A stretch of 64,000 nt of DNA from Escherichia coli (GCF_036503815.1 NZ_AP027764.1:3658001-3722000); one strand, 5' to 3'; positions 24,031-33,985 are shown, numbered from the stretch's first letter. Made by a program: numbers and translations. Notes: generated from the letters alone by a model not told the origin.

Positions 24031-24446
24031 AAATAACCTTTATGCATCCATCACTATATTTTTCAATATACCTAACCACCAAACATCCACTTCATGAATA
24101 AATACACAGCCATAACAACCTCAGGTAATAAGTAAACATTTAAGCTGAAGCAGAATAACCAGCACCTCCAACACCTCTATTTATTGCGATAAAATAACAC
24201 CATCCTTTAATAAAAAATCACACGCTCATCAACAAATCCGAAAATAATATCATTCGTGGCAGGATAAAATCAGGTGAGCTTTTCATTTGTTATATTTAAC
24301 ACACAAAGTATTAATGGCAAGAATACGAGAGAAGCGCATGCCTGACGTAAAAATCACGCTCTTATGTAATATTTACTCATTAACACTCTGTTTACCCAAC
24401 ATGCGCTCCGCACTACACTATGTGGGCAATTTTTTAAGAGGTGGTA
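24031..24446. other. Intergenic region upstream of yajR (416 bases)
   Basis: The stretch is AT-rich, without a convincing gene or strong hairpin. It must hold the promoters of the Sel1-protein gene (minus) and yajR (plus). AAGAGGTGG at 24436-24444 is the yajR ribosome site. I see nothing else I can support. Confidence 0.5.
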
Positions 24447-25811
24447 ATGAACGATTATAAAATGACGCCAGGTGAGCGGCGCGCGACCTGGGGTTTAGGG
24501 ACCGTATTTTCATTGCGCATGCTGGGCATGTTTATGGTACTGCCGGTTCTAACTACGTACGGTATGGCACTGCAAGGTGCCAGTGAAGCATTAATCGGTA
24601 TTGCCATTGGTATTTATGGCCTGACTCAGGCCGTTTTTCAGATTCCGTTTGGCCTGCTCTCAGACCGTATTGGTCGCAAACCATTAATTGTCGGCGGGCT
24701 GGCGGTGTTTGCTGCCGGTAGTGTTATCGCTGCGCTTTCCGACTCAATCTGGGGAATTATTCTGGGCCGGGCGTTACAAGGTTCTGGAGCGATTGCCGCT
24801 GCCGTTATGGCGCTACTTTCTGATCTCACGCGCGAACAGAACCGTACCAAAGCGATGGCGTTTATCGGCGTGAGTTTTGGTATTACCTTCGCCATTGCGA
24901 TGGTGCTTGGCCCAATCATCACTCACAAACTTGGGCTGCATGCGCTGTTCTGGATGATCGCTATTCTGGCAACAACCGGTATTGCGTTGACCATTTGGGT
25001 TGTGCCCAACAGCAGCACGCACGTACTTAATCGTGAATCCGGGATGGTGAAAGGCAGTTTCAGCAAAGTGCTGGCAGAACCGCGACTGCTGAAACTCAAC
25101 TTCGGCATTATGTGTCTGCACATGCTGCTGATGTCGACGTTTGTTGCCCTGCCCGGACAGTTGGCTGATGCGGGGTTCCCGGCGGCTGAGCACTGGAAGG
25201 TCTATCTGGCGACGATGTTAATCGCCTTTGGCTCGGTTGTGCCTTTCATTATCTACGCGGAAGTTAAGCGCAAAATGAAGCAAGTCTTTGTCTTCTGCGT
25301 CGGGCTGATCGTGGTTGCGGAAATTGTGTTGTGGAACGCACAAACGCAGTTCTGGCAACTGGTGGTCGGCGTGCAGCTTTTCTTTGTGGCGTTTAATTTG
25401 ATGGAAGCCCTCCTCCCCTCGCTTATCAGTAAAGAGTCGCCAGCCGGTTACAAAGGCACGGCGATGGGCGTTTACTCCACCAGCCAGTTTCTTGGCGTGG
25501 CCATTGGCGGTTCGCTGGGTGGCTGGATTGACGGCATGTTTGACGGTCAGGGCGTATTTCTCGCTGGCGCAATGCTGGCCGCAGTGTGGCTGGCAGTCGC
25601 CAGTACCATGAAAGAACCACCGTATGTCAGCAGTTTGCGCATTGAAATCCCATCGGACATTGCCGCAAACGAGGCGTTAAAAGTGCGTTTGCTGGAAACT
25701 GCGGGTGTCAAAGAAGTGTTGATTGCAGAAGAAGAACATTCGGCTTACGTGAAAATCGACAGCAAAGTGACGAATCGCTTTGAAGTTGAACAGGCAATTC
25801 GTCAGGCATAA
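24447..25811 (+). CDS. yajR: Major facilitator superfamily transporter YajR
   Basis: The 454-residue inner-membrane protein has 12 membrane segments and the MFS motif A GLLSDRIGRKPLIVGG (residues about 70-85). Residues about 390-454 form the soluble ferredoxin-like YAM domain that distinguishes YajR (VRLLETAGVKEVLIAEEEHSAYVKIDSKV). The substrate is unknown; the protein is a proton-driven drug/solute exporter by family. The ATG at 24447 follows GAGGTGGTA closely; an ATG/GTG pair two codons upstream is less likely. Confidence 0.93.
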   Translation: MNDYKMTPGERRATWGLGTVFSLRMLGMFMVLPVLTTYGMALQGASEALIGIAIGIYGLTQAVFQIPFGLLSDRIGRKPLIVGGLAVFAAGSVIAALSDSIWGIILGRALQGSGAIAAAVMALLSDLTREQNRTKAMAFIGVSFGITFAIAMVLGPIITHKLGLHALFWMIAILATTGIALTIWVVPNSSTHVLNRESGMVKGSFSKVLAEPRLLKLNFGIMCLHMLLMSTFVALPGQLADAGFPAAEHWKVYLATMLIAFGSVVPFIIYAEVKRKMKQVFVFCVGLIVVAEIVLWNAQTQFWQLVVGVQLFFVAFNLMEALLPSLISKESPAGYKGTAMGVYSTSQFLGVAIGGSLGGWIDGMFDGQGVFLAGAMLAAVWLAVASTMKEPPYVSSLRIEIPSDIAANEALKVRLLETAGVKEVLIAEEEHSAYVKIDSKVTNRFEVEQAIRQA

Positions 25812-25823
25812 AAAACGAGGCGA

Positions 25824-25920
25824 ATTGCCTGTTGCGCTACGCTTTTCAGGCCTACAAAGTTCCTGAGTGACAAATCTTTGTAGGCCAAATCAAGCGTTCA
25901 TGCCGCATCTGACATGAACA
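25824..25920. repeat. BIME (paired REP sequences) between yajR and yajQ
   Basis: A degenerate REP (TTGCCTGTTGCGCTACGCTTTTCAGGCCTAC) is followed by a second in opposite orientation (GTAGGCC to CATGCCGCATCTGACATG). It lies between two convergent genes, the usual place for such elements. Confidence 0.75.
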
Positions 25921-25938
25921 AAGCGCAGGTTGTCGCGA

Positions 25939-26430
25939 TTAATCGCGGAAGTTTTTGAACTGGAACGGCTGACCCAGATCGCCACCACGTACCATCGCCA
26001 TGACAGCCTGCAAATCATCACGAGATTTGCCCGTCACACGGATCTCATCGCCCTGAATTTGCGCCTGCACTTTCAGTTTGCTGTCTTTGATCATCTTGAC
26101 GATTTTCTTCTGGGTCGCGCTTTCAATGCCCTGTTTCAGTTTCGCTTCCACAAACCAGGTTTTACCGCTATGAACGATATTTTCCGGTACATCCAGCGAA
26201 CTGCCTTCAATGCCGCGCTTCAGCAGCTTGGCACGCAGAATATCCAGCAACTGATTGACCTGGAAGTCGGACTCGCTCAACACTTTGATGGTTTTGCTGG
26301 CGTCGTTCAGCTCAAATGAGGCTTCAACGTTACGGAAGTCAAAACGGGACTCCACTTCGCGACTCGCGTTATCGACCGCGTTACGTGCTTCCTGAAGATC
26401 AACTTCAGAGACAATATCGAAAGATGGCAT
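25939..26430 (-). CDS. yajQ: Nucleotide-binding protein YajQ
   Basis: The 163-residue protein starts [20 protein letters not shown] at 26430; the open frame upstream reads into the intergenic palindrome and is not coding. It consists of two ferredoxin-like domains as in the YajQ/DUF520 family. E. coli YajQ binds nucleotides and tRNA, and relatives in Xanthomonas and Pseudomonas bind cyclic di-GMP. It ends FQFKNFRD, as in E. coli. It is divergent from panE, with a long inverted repeat in the shared upstream region. Confidence 0.94.
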
Positions 26431-26507
26431 CTTTTCCTCTCCCTTCATTTTTGATGCGAAGCATAATACCTGCAAAGTTAAATAACCGACAGTCCTGCAC
26501 CAGGACG

Positions 26508-26555
26508 TATCCCTTAATTGTGCATAGTCGCAACAGCATGCACAATTAAGGGATA
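26508..26555. repeat. Perfect 18-bp inverted repeat between divergent yajQ and panE
   Basis: TATCCCTTAATTGTGCAT (26508-26525) and ATGCACAATTAAGGGATA (26538-26555) are exact reverse complements around a 12-base loop. It lies about 80 bases before yajQ and 43 before panE. It may be an operator for both genes or an RNA structure; no known consensus fits. Confidence 0.7.
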
Positions 26556-26597
26556 GCCTTATTGAACACCCGGAGTGGTTGCGGGTGAGGAGGAACA

Positions 26598-27509
26598 ATG
26601 AAAATTACCGTATTGGGATGCGGTGCCTTAGGGCAATTATGGCTTACAGCACTTTGCAAACAGGGTCACGACGTTCAGGGCTGGCTGCGCGTACCGCAAC
26701 CTTATTGTAGCGTGAATCTGGTTGAAACCGACGGTTCGATATTTAATGAGTCTCTGACCGCCAACGATCCCGATTTTCTCGCCACCAGCGATCTGCTCCT
26801 GGTGACGCTGAAAGCATGGCAGGTTTCCGATGCCGTCAAAAGCCTCGCGTCCACACTGCCTGTAACCACGCCAATACTGTTAATTCACAACGGCATGGGC
26901 ACCATCGAAGAGTTGCAAAACATTCAGCAGCCATTACTGATGGGCACCACCACTCATGCCGCCCGCCGCGACGGCAATGTCATTATTCATGTGGCAAACG
27001 GTATCACGCATATTGGCCCGGCACGGCAACAGGATGGCGATTACAGTTATCTGGCGGATATTTTGCAAACCGTGTTACCTGACGTCGCGTGGCATAACAA
27101 TATTCGCGCCGAGCTGTGGCGCAAGCTGGCAGTCAACTGTGTGATTAATCCACTGACCGCCATCTGGAATTGCCCGAATGGTGAATTACGTCATCATCCG
27201 CAAGACATTATGCAGATATGCGAAGAAGTCGCGGCGGTGATCGAACGCGAAGGGCATCATACTTCAGCGGAAGATTTGCGTGATTATGTTATGCAGGTGA
27301 TTGATGCAACGGCGGAAAACATTTCGTCGATGTTGCAGGATATCCGCGCGCTGCGCCACACCGAAATCGACTATATCACTGGTTTTCTCTTACGCCGCGC
27401 TCGCGCGCATGGGATTGCCGTACCGGAAAACACCCGCCTGTTTGAAATGGTAAAAAGAAAGGAGAGTGAATATGAGCGCATCGGCACTGGTTTGCCTCGC
27501 CCCTGGTAG
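26598..27509 (+). CDS. panE: 2-dehydropantoate 2-reductase (ketopantoate reductase)
   Basis: PanE reduces ketopantoate to pantoate with NADPH in pantothenate and coenzyme A synthesis. The 303-residue protein has the Rossmann nucleotide loop GCGALGQLW at residues 7-15. The catalytic lysine lies in [17 protein letters not shown] (residues about 172-188), and a conserved glutamate in [12 protein letters not shown] near 256. AGGAGGAA precedes the ATG. It overlaps yajL by 38 bases, so the two are translated from one transcript. Confidence 0.96.
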
Positions 27510-28062
27510 TGAAGAGACTGAAGCCGTCACCACTATCGATCTGCTGGTTCGCGGCGGTATCAACGTCACCACTGCCAGCGTCGCCAGCGATGGTAACCTG
27601 GCAATTACCTGCTCACGCGGCGTGAAGCTGCTGGCGGATGCGCCGCTGGTCGAAGTAGCTGATGGCGAATATGACGTGATCGTGCTGCCTGGTGGCATTA
27701 AAGGCGCGGAGTGTTTTCGTGATAGCACCCTGCTGGTTGAAACCGTGAAACAGTTCCACCGTTCCGGGCGTATCGTCGCGGCTATTTGCGCCGCACCAGC
27801 CACCGTGCTGGTGCCTCATGATATCTTCCCGATTGGCAATATGACCGGCTTCCCGACGTTGAAAGACAAAATTCCCGCTGAACAATGGCAGGACAAGCGC
27901 GTCGTCTGGGATGCTCGGGTAAAATTGCTGACCAGTCAGGGGCCAGGTACGGCTATTGATTTTGGTCTGAAAATTATCGACCTGTTGGTTGGGCGTGAAA
28001 AAGCCCATGAGGTGGCATCACAACTGGTGATGGCGGCAGGGATTTATAATTATTACGAGTAG
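27472..28062 (+). CDS. yajL: DJ-1/PfpI-family protein deglycase/chaperone YajL
   Basis: The 196-residue protein belongs to the DJ-1 family and protects proteins against oxidative and carbonyl damage; deglycase activity has been reported and disputed. The reactive cysteine sits at the nucleophile elbow AAICAAPATVL (about residue 106), with the conserved glutamate in [11 protein letters not shown]. The ATG at 27472 follows AAAGGAGAG; two codons earlier there is a weaker alternative. It begins inside panE. Confidence 0.95.
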   Translation: MSASALVCLAPGSEETEAVTTIDLLVRGGINVTTASVASDGNLAITCSRGVKLLADAPLVEVADGEYDVIVLPGGIKGAECFRDSTLLVETVKQFHRSGRIVAAICAAPATVLVPHDIFPIGNMTGFPTLKDKIPAEQWQDKRVVWDARVKLLTSQGPGTAIDFGLKIIDLLVGREKAHEVASQLVMAAGIYNYYE

Positions 28063-28077
28063 TGTCGGATGCAGTAA

Positions 28078-28103
28078 ACGTCGCATCTGACCAGATGCGA
28101 CGT
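28078..28103. terminator. Hairpin between convergent yajL and thiI
   Basis: ACGTCGCATCT and AGATGCGACGT are perfect 11-bp arms around GACC. The upstream CGGATGCAGTAAACG resembles REP sequence, so this may be a degenerate REP acting as terminator. Confidence 0.65.
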
Positions 28104-28115
28104 AAAAACCACAAA

Positions 28116-29564
28116 TTACGGGCGATACACCTTCACATTGTTAAAGCCCTGCTCGCGCAGATAGAGCGCCTGCAGACGGCTCATCACCCCGCGCTCACAC
28201 CACAACAGCCAGGTTTTGTTCTGGTCGAGATCGCCAAATTTGGTGCTCAGTTTATAGAACGGCAGAGAAACCACGTCGATACCTTCAACTTTCAGCGGCT
28301 TATCTTCTTGTTCATCAACAGAACGGATATCGAGGATCACGTCGTTCGGGCCGAAGCCGTTGACGGTTTCCACTTCCACCACTTCCTGCTCGGTCTGCTG
28401 AGCGATTTCGCGGATATCAACGTTATTCGCTTCCTCAACCACTTTATCGAGAATGCTGAAGTCGAACTTCTCTTCTTCCGCTTCAATCTTCGACTTAACC
28501 GCTTTCACGGTCGGGCTTTTGGAGATAACACCGCAGTATTCCGGCATGGTGCGGGCAAAATCTTCGGTGCCAATCTGGCGAGCCAGGTTGATGATGTGCT
28601 CTTTGTCGTAAGAGATCAGCGGACGCAGGATCAGCGTATCGGAGACGTTATCAATCAGGCGCAGGTTGGTTAGCGTCTGGCTGGACACCTGTCCCAGCGC
28701 TTCGCCGGTGACGAGCGCCTGTACGCCGTAACGTTCAGCCACTTTAGACGCGGCACGCACCATCATACGTTTGAGGATTACGCCCATCTGACCGTCGTCG
28801 ATTTTCTCGAGAATTTCACCGACGACCGGCTCAAAGTTAATGGCGACAAAACGCACGCGGTGGGAGCTACCAAAACGGTTCCACAGATAATGCGCCACCT
28901 GACGAACACCAATTTCATGCGCCGCGCCGCCGAGATTAAAGAAGCAGTAATGCACGCGGCAGCCGCGACGCATCAACATATAGCTGGAAACTCCGGAGTC
29001 GAAACCACCGGAAATGAGCGAAAGCACATCTTCCTGAGTGCCGATTGGGAATCCGCCAATACCTTCGTAACGACCTTTGATCAGCAGGAGACGATCGTCT
29101 TCAACTTCCAGATGGACAGTCACATCCGGATTGGTCAGCTTCACGCGTGCGGATTCAATATGCTGATTTAAACCGCCGCCGACGTAACGTTCCACATCAA
29201 TCGAGCTAAACTCATGTTTACCACGGCGCTTCACGCGTACGCAGAAGGTTTTACCTTCCAGCTGATCGCGATACTGAACCAAGGCTTTCTCGAAAATATC
29301 GTGCATGTCGGTAAACGGCACGTCTTCGACTTCGAGAATATGGTGGATACCCGGAATACGGGTCAGGGCGTCGCGAATAGCCAGACGCTGGTTTTCATCT
29401 TTTGCGCGAACTTCGATGTTATCCCAGTGACGGACGACAGCGAGCGTCTCATCATAGTGCTTTAAAACGTTACGAATGTTCCCGGTAAGGATTTTTATAA
29501 AGCGCAAGCGCACAGATTGGCTTTTGATGGTGATTTCCGGGAACAATTTAATGATAAACTTCAT
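28116..29564 (-). CDS. thiI: tRNA 4-thiouridine synthase / thiamine sulfur transfer protein ThiI
   Basis: ThiI moves sulfur from IscS to uridine-8 of tRNA and to ThiS for thiazole synthesis. The 482-residue protein has an N-terminal ferredoxin-like and THUMP domain (residues 1-about 165), then a PP-loop SGGFDSGVSSYM near 183-194. The C-terminal rhodanese domain carries the persulfide cysteine in LLWCERGVMSR near residue 456. The rhodanese extension is typical of gammaproteobacteria. It is divergent from xseB-ispA-dxs. Confidence 0.97.
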   Translation of the reverse strand: MKFIIKLFPEITIKSQSVRLRFIKILTGNIRNVLKHYDETLAVVRHWDNIEVRAKDENQRLAIRDALTRIPGIHHILEVEDVPFTDMHDIFEKALVQYRDQLEGKTFCVRVKRRGKHEFSSIDVERYVGGGLNQHIESARVKLTNPDVTVHLEVEDDRLLLIKGRYEGIGGFPIGTQEDVLSLISGGFDSGVSSYMLMRRGCRVHYCFFNLGGAAHEIGVRQVAHYLWNRFGSSHRVRFVAINFEPVVGEILEKIDDGQMGVILKRMMVRAASKVAERYGVQALVTGEALGQVSSQTLTNLRLIDNVSDTLILRPLISYDKEHIINLARQIGTEDFARTMPEYCGVISKSPTVKAVKSKIEAEEEKFDFSILDKVVEEANNVDIREIAQQTEQEVVEVETVNGFGPNDVILDIRSVDEQEDKPLKVEGIDVVSLPFYKLSTKFGDLDQNKTWLLWCERGVMSRLQALYLREQGFNNVKVYRP

Positions 29565-29769
29565 GGCGGCAATGGTTCGTTGGCAAGTCTTAAGCGACTT
29601 GTATAGGGAAAAATACAGCAGCCTACACCTGCGGCTGCATCCAGGCGCGGAAGTATACCACTAACATCGCTTTGCTGCGCACATCACCTTACCATTGCGC
29701 GTTATTTGCTATTTGCCCTGAGTCCGTTACCATGACGGGGCGAAAAATATTGAGAGTCAGACATTCATT

Positions 29770-30012
29770 ATGCCGAAGAAAAATGAGGCGCCCGCCAGCT
29801 TTGAAAAGGCGCTGAGCGAGCTGGAACAGATTGTAACCCGTCTGGAAAGTGGCGACCTGCCGCTGGAAGAGGCGCTGAACGAGTTCGAACGTGGCGTGCA
29901 GCTGGCACGTCAGGGGCAGGCCAAATTACAACAAGCCGAACAGCGCGTACAAATTCTGCTGTCTGACAATGAAGACGCCTCTTTAACTCCTTTTACACCG
30001 GACAATGAGTAA
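29770..30012 (+). CDS. xseB: Exodeoxyribonuclease VII small subunit
   Basis: XseB is an 80-residue helical protein that joins XseA to form exonuclease VII, which degrades single-stranded DNA from both ends. It contains the family signature [20 protein letters not shown] followed by [16 protein letters not shown]. The stop codon overlaps the ispA start by one base (TAATG). It is first in the xseB-ispA-dxs cluster. Confidence 0.97.
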
Positions 30013-30911
30013 TGGACTTTCCGCAGCAACTCGAAGCCTGCGTTAAGCAGGCCAACCAGGCGCTGAGCCGTTTTATTGCCCCACTGCCCTTTCAGAACAC
30101 TCCCGTGGTCGAAACCATGCAGTATGGCGCATTATTAGGTGGTAAGCGCCTGCGACCGTTCCTGGTTTATGCCACCGGCCATATGTTCGGCGTTAGCACA
30201 AACACGCTGGACGCACCCGCTGCCGCCGTGGAGTGTATCCACGCGTATTCATTAATTCATGATGATTTACCGGCAATGGATGATGACGATCTGCGTCGCG
30301 GTTTGCCGACCTGCCATGTGAAGTTTGGCGAAGCAAACGCGATTCTCGCGGGCGACGCTTTACAAACGCTGGCGTTCTCGATTTTAAGTGATGCCGATAT
30401 GCCGGAAGTGTCGGATCGCGACAGAATTTCGATGATTTCTGAACTGGCGAGCGCCAGCGGTATTGGCGGAATGTGCGGTGGTCAGGCATTAGATTTAGAT
30501 GCGGAAGGCAAACACGTACCTCTGGACGCACTCGAGCGTATTCATCGCCATAAAACCGGCGCATTAATTCGCGCCGCCGTTCGTCTTGGTGCATTAAGCG
30601 CCGGAGATAAAGGACGTCGTGCTCTGCCAATTCTCGACAAGTACGCAGAGAGCATCGGCCTTGCCTTCCAGGTTCAGGATGACATCCTGGATGTGGTGGG
30701 AGATACTGCAACGTTGGGTAAACGCCAGGGTGCCGACCAGCAACTTGGTAAAAGTACCTACCCTGCACTTCTGGGTCTTGAGCAAGCCCGGAAGAAAGCC
30801 CAGGATCTGATCGACGATGCCCGCCAGTCGCTAAAACAACTGGCTGAACAGTCACTCGATACCTCGGCACTGGAAGCGCTAGCGGACTACATCATCCAGC
30901 GTAATAAATAA
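30012..30911 (+). CDS. ispA: Farnesyl diphosphate synthase (geranyltranstransferase)
   Basis: IspA condenses isopentenyl diphosphate with dimethylallyl and geranyl diphosphates to give farnesyl diphosphate for quinones and undecaprenol. The 299-residue protein has both aspartate-rich metal-binding motifs: DDLPAMDDDDLRRG (residues about 84-97) and QVQDDILDVVGD (about 221-232). It sits next to dxs, which makes the first precursor of the same pathway. The gap to dxs is 24 bases. Confidence 0.97.
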   Translation: MDFPQQLEACVKQANQALSRFIAPLPFQNTPVVETMQYGALLGGKRLRPFLVYATGHMFGVSTNTLDAPAAAVECIHAYSLIHDDLPAMDDDDLRRGLPTCHVKFGEANAILAGDALQTLAFSILSDADMPEVSDRDRISMISELASASGIGGMCGGQALDLDAEGKHVPLDALERIHRHKTGALIRAAVRLGALSAGDKGRRALPILDKYAESIGLAFQVQDDILDVVGDTATLGKRQGADQQLGKSTYPALLGLEQARKKAQDLIDDARQSLKQLAEQSLDTSALEALADYIIQRNK

Positions 30912-30935
30912 ACAATAAGTATTAATAGGCCCCTG

Positions 30936-32798
30936 ATGAGTTTTGATATTGCCAAATACCCGACCCTGGCACTGGTCGACTCCACCCAGGAGTTACGACT
31001 GTTGCCAAAAGAGAGTTTACCGAAACTCTGCGACGAACTGCGCCGCTATTTACTCGACAGCGTGAGCCGTTCCAGCGGGCACTTCGCCTCCGGGCTGGGC
31101 ACGGTCGAGCTGACCGTAGCGCTGCACTACGTCTATAACACCCCGTTTGACCAATTGATTTGGGATGTGGGGCATCAGGCTTATCCGCATAAAATTTTGA
31201 CCGGACGCCGCGACAAAATAGGCACCATCCGTCAAAAAGGCGGCCTGCACCCGTTCCCGTGGCGCGGCGAAAGTGAATATGACGTGTTAAGCGTCGGGCA
31301 TTCATCAACCTCTATCAGTGCCGGAATTGGTATTGCGGTTGCTGCCGAGAAAGAAGGCAAAAATCGCCGCACCGTCTGTGTCATTGGCGATGGCGCGATT
31401 ACCGCAGGCATGGCGTTTGAAGCGATGAACCACGCGGGCGATATCCGTCCCGATATGCTGGTGGTTCTCAACGATAATGAAATGTCGATTTCCGAAAATG
31501 TTGGCGCGCTCAACAACCATCTGGCGCAGCTGCTTTCCGGTAAGCTTTACTCTTCACTGCGCGAAGGCGGGAAAAAAGTATTCTCCGGCGTTCCGCCCAT
31601 TAAAGAGCTGCTCAAACGTACCGAAGAACATATTAAAGGCATGGTAGTACCAGGCACGCTGTTTGAAGAGCTGGGCTTTAACTACATCGGCCCGGTTGAC
31701 GGTCACGATGTGCTGGGGCTTATTACCACGCTTAAGAACATGCGCGACCTGAAAGGCCCGCAGTTCCTGCATATCATGACCAAAAAAGGTCGTGGTTACG
31801 AACCGGCAGAAAAAGATCCAATCACCTTCCACGCCGTACCTAAATTTGACCCCTCCAGCGGTTGCCTGCCGAAAAGCAGCGGCGGCCTGCCAAGCTATTC
31901 AAAAATTTTTGGCGACTGGTTGTGCGAAACCGCAGCAAAAGACAACAAGCTGATGGCGATTACCCCGGCGATGCGCGAAGGTTCTGGCATGGTCGAGTTT
32001 TCACGTAAATTCCCGGATCGCTACTTCGACGTGGCAATCGCCGAGCAACACGCAGTGACCTTTGCTGCGGGTCTGGCGATTGGTGGGTACAAACCCATTG
32101 TCGCGATTTACTCCACTTTCCTGCAACGCGCCTATGATCAGGTGCTGCATGACGTGGCGATTCAAAAGCTCCCGGTTCTGTTCGCCATTGACCGTGCGGG
32201 TATTGTCGGTGCTGACGGTCAAACCCATCAGGGCGCGTTTGATCTCTCTTACCTACGCTGCATTCCGGAAATGGTCATTATGACCCCGAGCGATGAAAAC
32301 GAATGTCGCCAGATGCTCTATACCGGCTATCATTATAACGATGGCCCGTCAGCGGTGCGTTACCCTCGCGGCAACGCGGTAGGCGTAGAACTGACGCCGC
32401 TGGAAAAGCTCCCGATTGGCAAAGGCATTGTGAAGCGTCGTGGCGAGAAACTGGCGATCCTCAACTTTGGTACGCTGATGCCGGAAGCAGCGAAAGTCGC
32501 AGAGTCGCTGAACGCTACGCTGGTCGATATGCGTTTTGTGAAGCCGCTTGATGAAGCGTTAATTCTGGAAATGGCCGCCAGCCACGAGGCGCTGATCACC
32601 ATTGAAGAAAACGCCATTATGGGCGGCGCAGGCAGCGGCGTGAACGAAGTGCTGATGGCCCATCGTAAACCAGTACCCGTGCTGAATATTGGCCTGCCGG
32701 ACTTCTTTATTCCACAAGGAACGCAGGAAGAAATGCGCGCTGAACTCGGCCTCGATGCCGCCGGTATGGAAGCCAAAATCAAAGCCTGGCTGGCATAA
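30936..32798 (+). CDS. dxs: 1-deoxy-D-xylulose-5-phosphate synthase
   Basis: Dxs condenses pyruvate and glyceraldehyde 3-phosphate with thiamine diphosphate, the entry step of the MEP isoprenoid pathway; the product also feeds thiamine and pyridoxal synthesis. The 620-residue protein has the thiamine diphosphate motif GDGAITAGMAFEAMNHAG continuing to LNDN (residues about 151-183). A transketolase-type pyrimidine domain follows (DVAIAEQHAVTFAAGLA, with the conserved glutamate near 370) and a C-terminal transketolase domain. Full E. coli length. Confidence 0.98.
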   Translation: MSFDIAKYPTLALVDSTQELRLLPKESLPKLCDELRRYLLDSVSRSSGHFASGLGTVELTVALHYVYNTPFDQLIWDVGHQAYPHKILTGRRDKIGTIRQKGGLHPFPWRGESEYDVLSVGHSSTSISAGIGIAVAAEKEGKNRRTVCVIGDGAITAGMAFEAMNHAGDIRPDMLVVLNDNEMSISENVGALNNHLAQLLSGKLYSSLREGGKKVFSGVPPIKELLKRTEEHIKGMVVPGTLFEELGFNYIGPVDGHDVLGLITTLKNMRDLKGPQFLHIMTKKGRGYEPAEKDPITFHAVPKFDPSSGCLPKSSGGLPSYSKIFGDWLCETAAKDNKLMAITPAMREGSGMVEFSRKFPDRYFDVAIAEQHAVTFAAGLAIGGYKPIVAIYSTFLQRAYDQVLHDVAIQKLPVLFAIDRAGIVGADGQTHQGAFDLSYLRCIPEMVIMTPSDENECRQMLYTGYHYNDGPSAVRYPRGNAVGVELTPLEKLPIGKGIVKRRGEKLAILNFGTLMPEAAKVAESLNATLVDMRFVKPLDEALILEMAASHEALITIEENAIMGGAGSGVNEVLMAHRKPVPVLNIGLPDFFIPQGTQEEMRAELGLDAAGMEAKIKAWLA

Positions 32799-32836
32799 TC
32801 CCTACTCCACTCCTGCTATGCTTAAGAAATTATTCA

Positions 32837-32963
32837 TAGACTCTAAATAATTCGAGTTGCAGGAAGGCGGCAAACGAGTGAAGCCCCAGGAGCTTACATA
32901 AGTAAGTGACTGGGGTGAACGAATGCAGCCGCAGCACATGCAACTTGAAGTATGACGAGTATG
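32837..32963. repeat. ERIC (IRU) element between dxs and yajO
   Basis: The roughly 127-base unit has the ERIC core CCCCAGGAGCTTACATAAGT followed by AAGTGACTGGGGTGA, and terminal inverted segments (TTCGAGTTGCAGG and TGCAACTTGAAGT). Such elements are non-autonomous and transcribed with neighbours. It ends about 15 bases before the yajO ATG and must form a structured leader if dxs transcripts continue. Boundaries are approximate. Confidence 0.85.
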
Positions 32964-32977
32964 GCAGGAGTGGCAGC

Positions 32978-33952
32978 ATGCAATACAACCCCTTAGGAAA
33001 AACCGACCTTCGCATTTCCCGACTTTGCCTCGGCTGTATGACCTTTGGTGAGCCGGATCGCGGTAATCACGCATGGACACTGCCCGAAGAGAGCAGCCGT
33101 CCCATCATTAAACGCGCGCTGGAAGGCGGCATAAATTTCTTTGATACCGCCAATAGTTATTCTGACGGCAGCAGCGAAGAGATCGTCGGTCGTGCACTGC
33201 GGGACTTTGCCCGTCGTGAAGACGTGGTCGTTGCAACTAAAGTGTTCCATCGCGTTGGTGATTTGCCGGAAGGATTATCCCGTGCGCAAATTTTGCGCTC
33301 TATTGACGACAGCTTGCGACGTCTCGGCATGGATTATGTCGATATCCTGCAAATTCATCGCTGGGATTACAACACGCCGATCGAAGAGACGCTGGAAGCC
33401 CTGAACGACGTGGTAAAAGCCGGGAAAGCGCGTTATATCGGCGCGTCATCCATGCACGCCTCGCAGTTTGCTCAGGCGCTGGAACTGCAAAAACAGCACG
33501 GCTGGGCGCAGTTTGTGAGTATGCAGGATCACTACAATCTGATTTATCGCGAAGAAGAGCGTGAAATGCTGCCGCTGTGTTATCAGGAAGGCGTGGCGGT
33601 GATTCCGTGGAGTCCGCTGGCGCGGGGACGTCTGACGCGTCCCTGGGGAGAAACCACCGCACGACTGGTTTCCGATGAAGTAGGAAAAAATCTCTACAAT
33701 GAAAGCGACGAAAATGACGCGCAGATAGCAGAACGGTTAACTGGCGTCAGTGAAGAACTGGGGGCAACGCGAGCACAAGTCGCGCTGGCATGGTTGTTGA
33801 GTAAACCGGGCATTGCCGCGCCGATTATTGGTACTTCGCGGGAGGAACAGCTTGATGAGCTGCTGAACGCGGTAGATATCACTTTAAAGCCGGAACAGAT
33901 TGCCGAGCTGGAAACGCCGTATAAGCCACATCCGGTGGTAGGATTTAAGTAA
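32978..33952 (+). CDS. yajO: Aldo-keto reductase YajO (ribose-5-phosphate to xylulose-related reductase)
   Basis: The 324-residue protein is an aldo-keto reductase. Motifs are FFDTANSYSDGSSEE (catalytic Asp and Tyr, residues about 53-67), VVVATKVFHR (catalytic Lys) and ILQIHRWD (catalytic His). NADPH-binding elements are near the C-terminus (PIIGTSREEQLDE). Work in E. coli suggests it can act on 1-deoxyxylulose precursors, which fits its place after dxs. CAGGAGTGG precedes the ATG at 32978; the frame upstream reads into the ERIC element and is not coding. Confidence 0.94.
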   Translation: MQYNPLGKTDLRISRLCLGCMTFGEPDRGNHAWTLPEESSRPIIKRALEGGINFFDTANSYSDGSSEEIVGRALRDFARREDVVVATKVFHRVGDLPEGLSRAQILRSIDDSLRRLGMDYVDILQIHRWDYNTPIEETLEALNDVVKAGKARYIGASSMHASQFAQALELQKQHGWAQFVSMQDHYNLIYREEEREMLPLCYQEGVAVIPWSPLARGRLTRPWGETTARLVSDEVGKNLYNESDENDAQIAERLTGVSEELGATRAQVALAWLLSKPGIAAPIIGTSREEQLDELLNAVDITLKPEQIAELETPYKPHPVVGFK

Positions 33953-33985
33953 ATTTCGCTTTTCACCCATTTTATCTGCTGAATC

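Noticed and set aside
32837..32963. Possible small RNA or CRISPR-like repeat between dxs and yajO
   Set aside because: The sequence is a single ERIC element; there are no repeated spacers. No CRISPR array was seen anywhere in the window.
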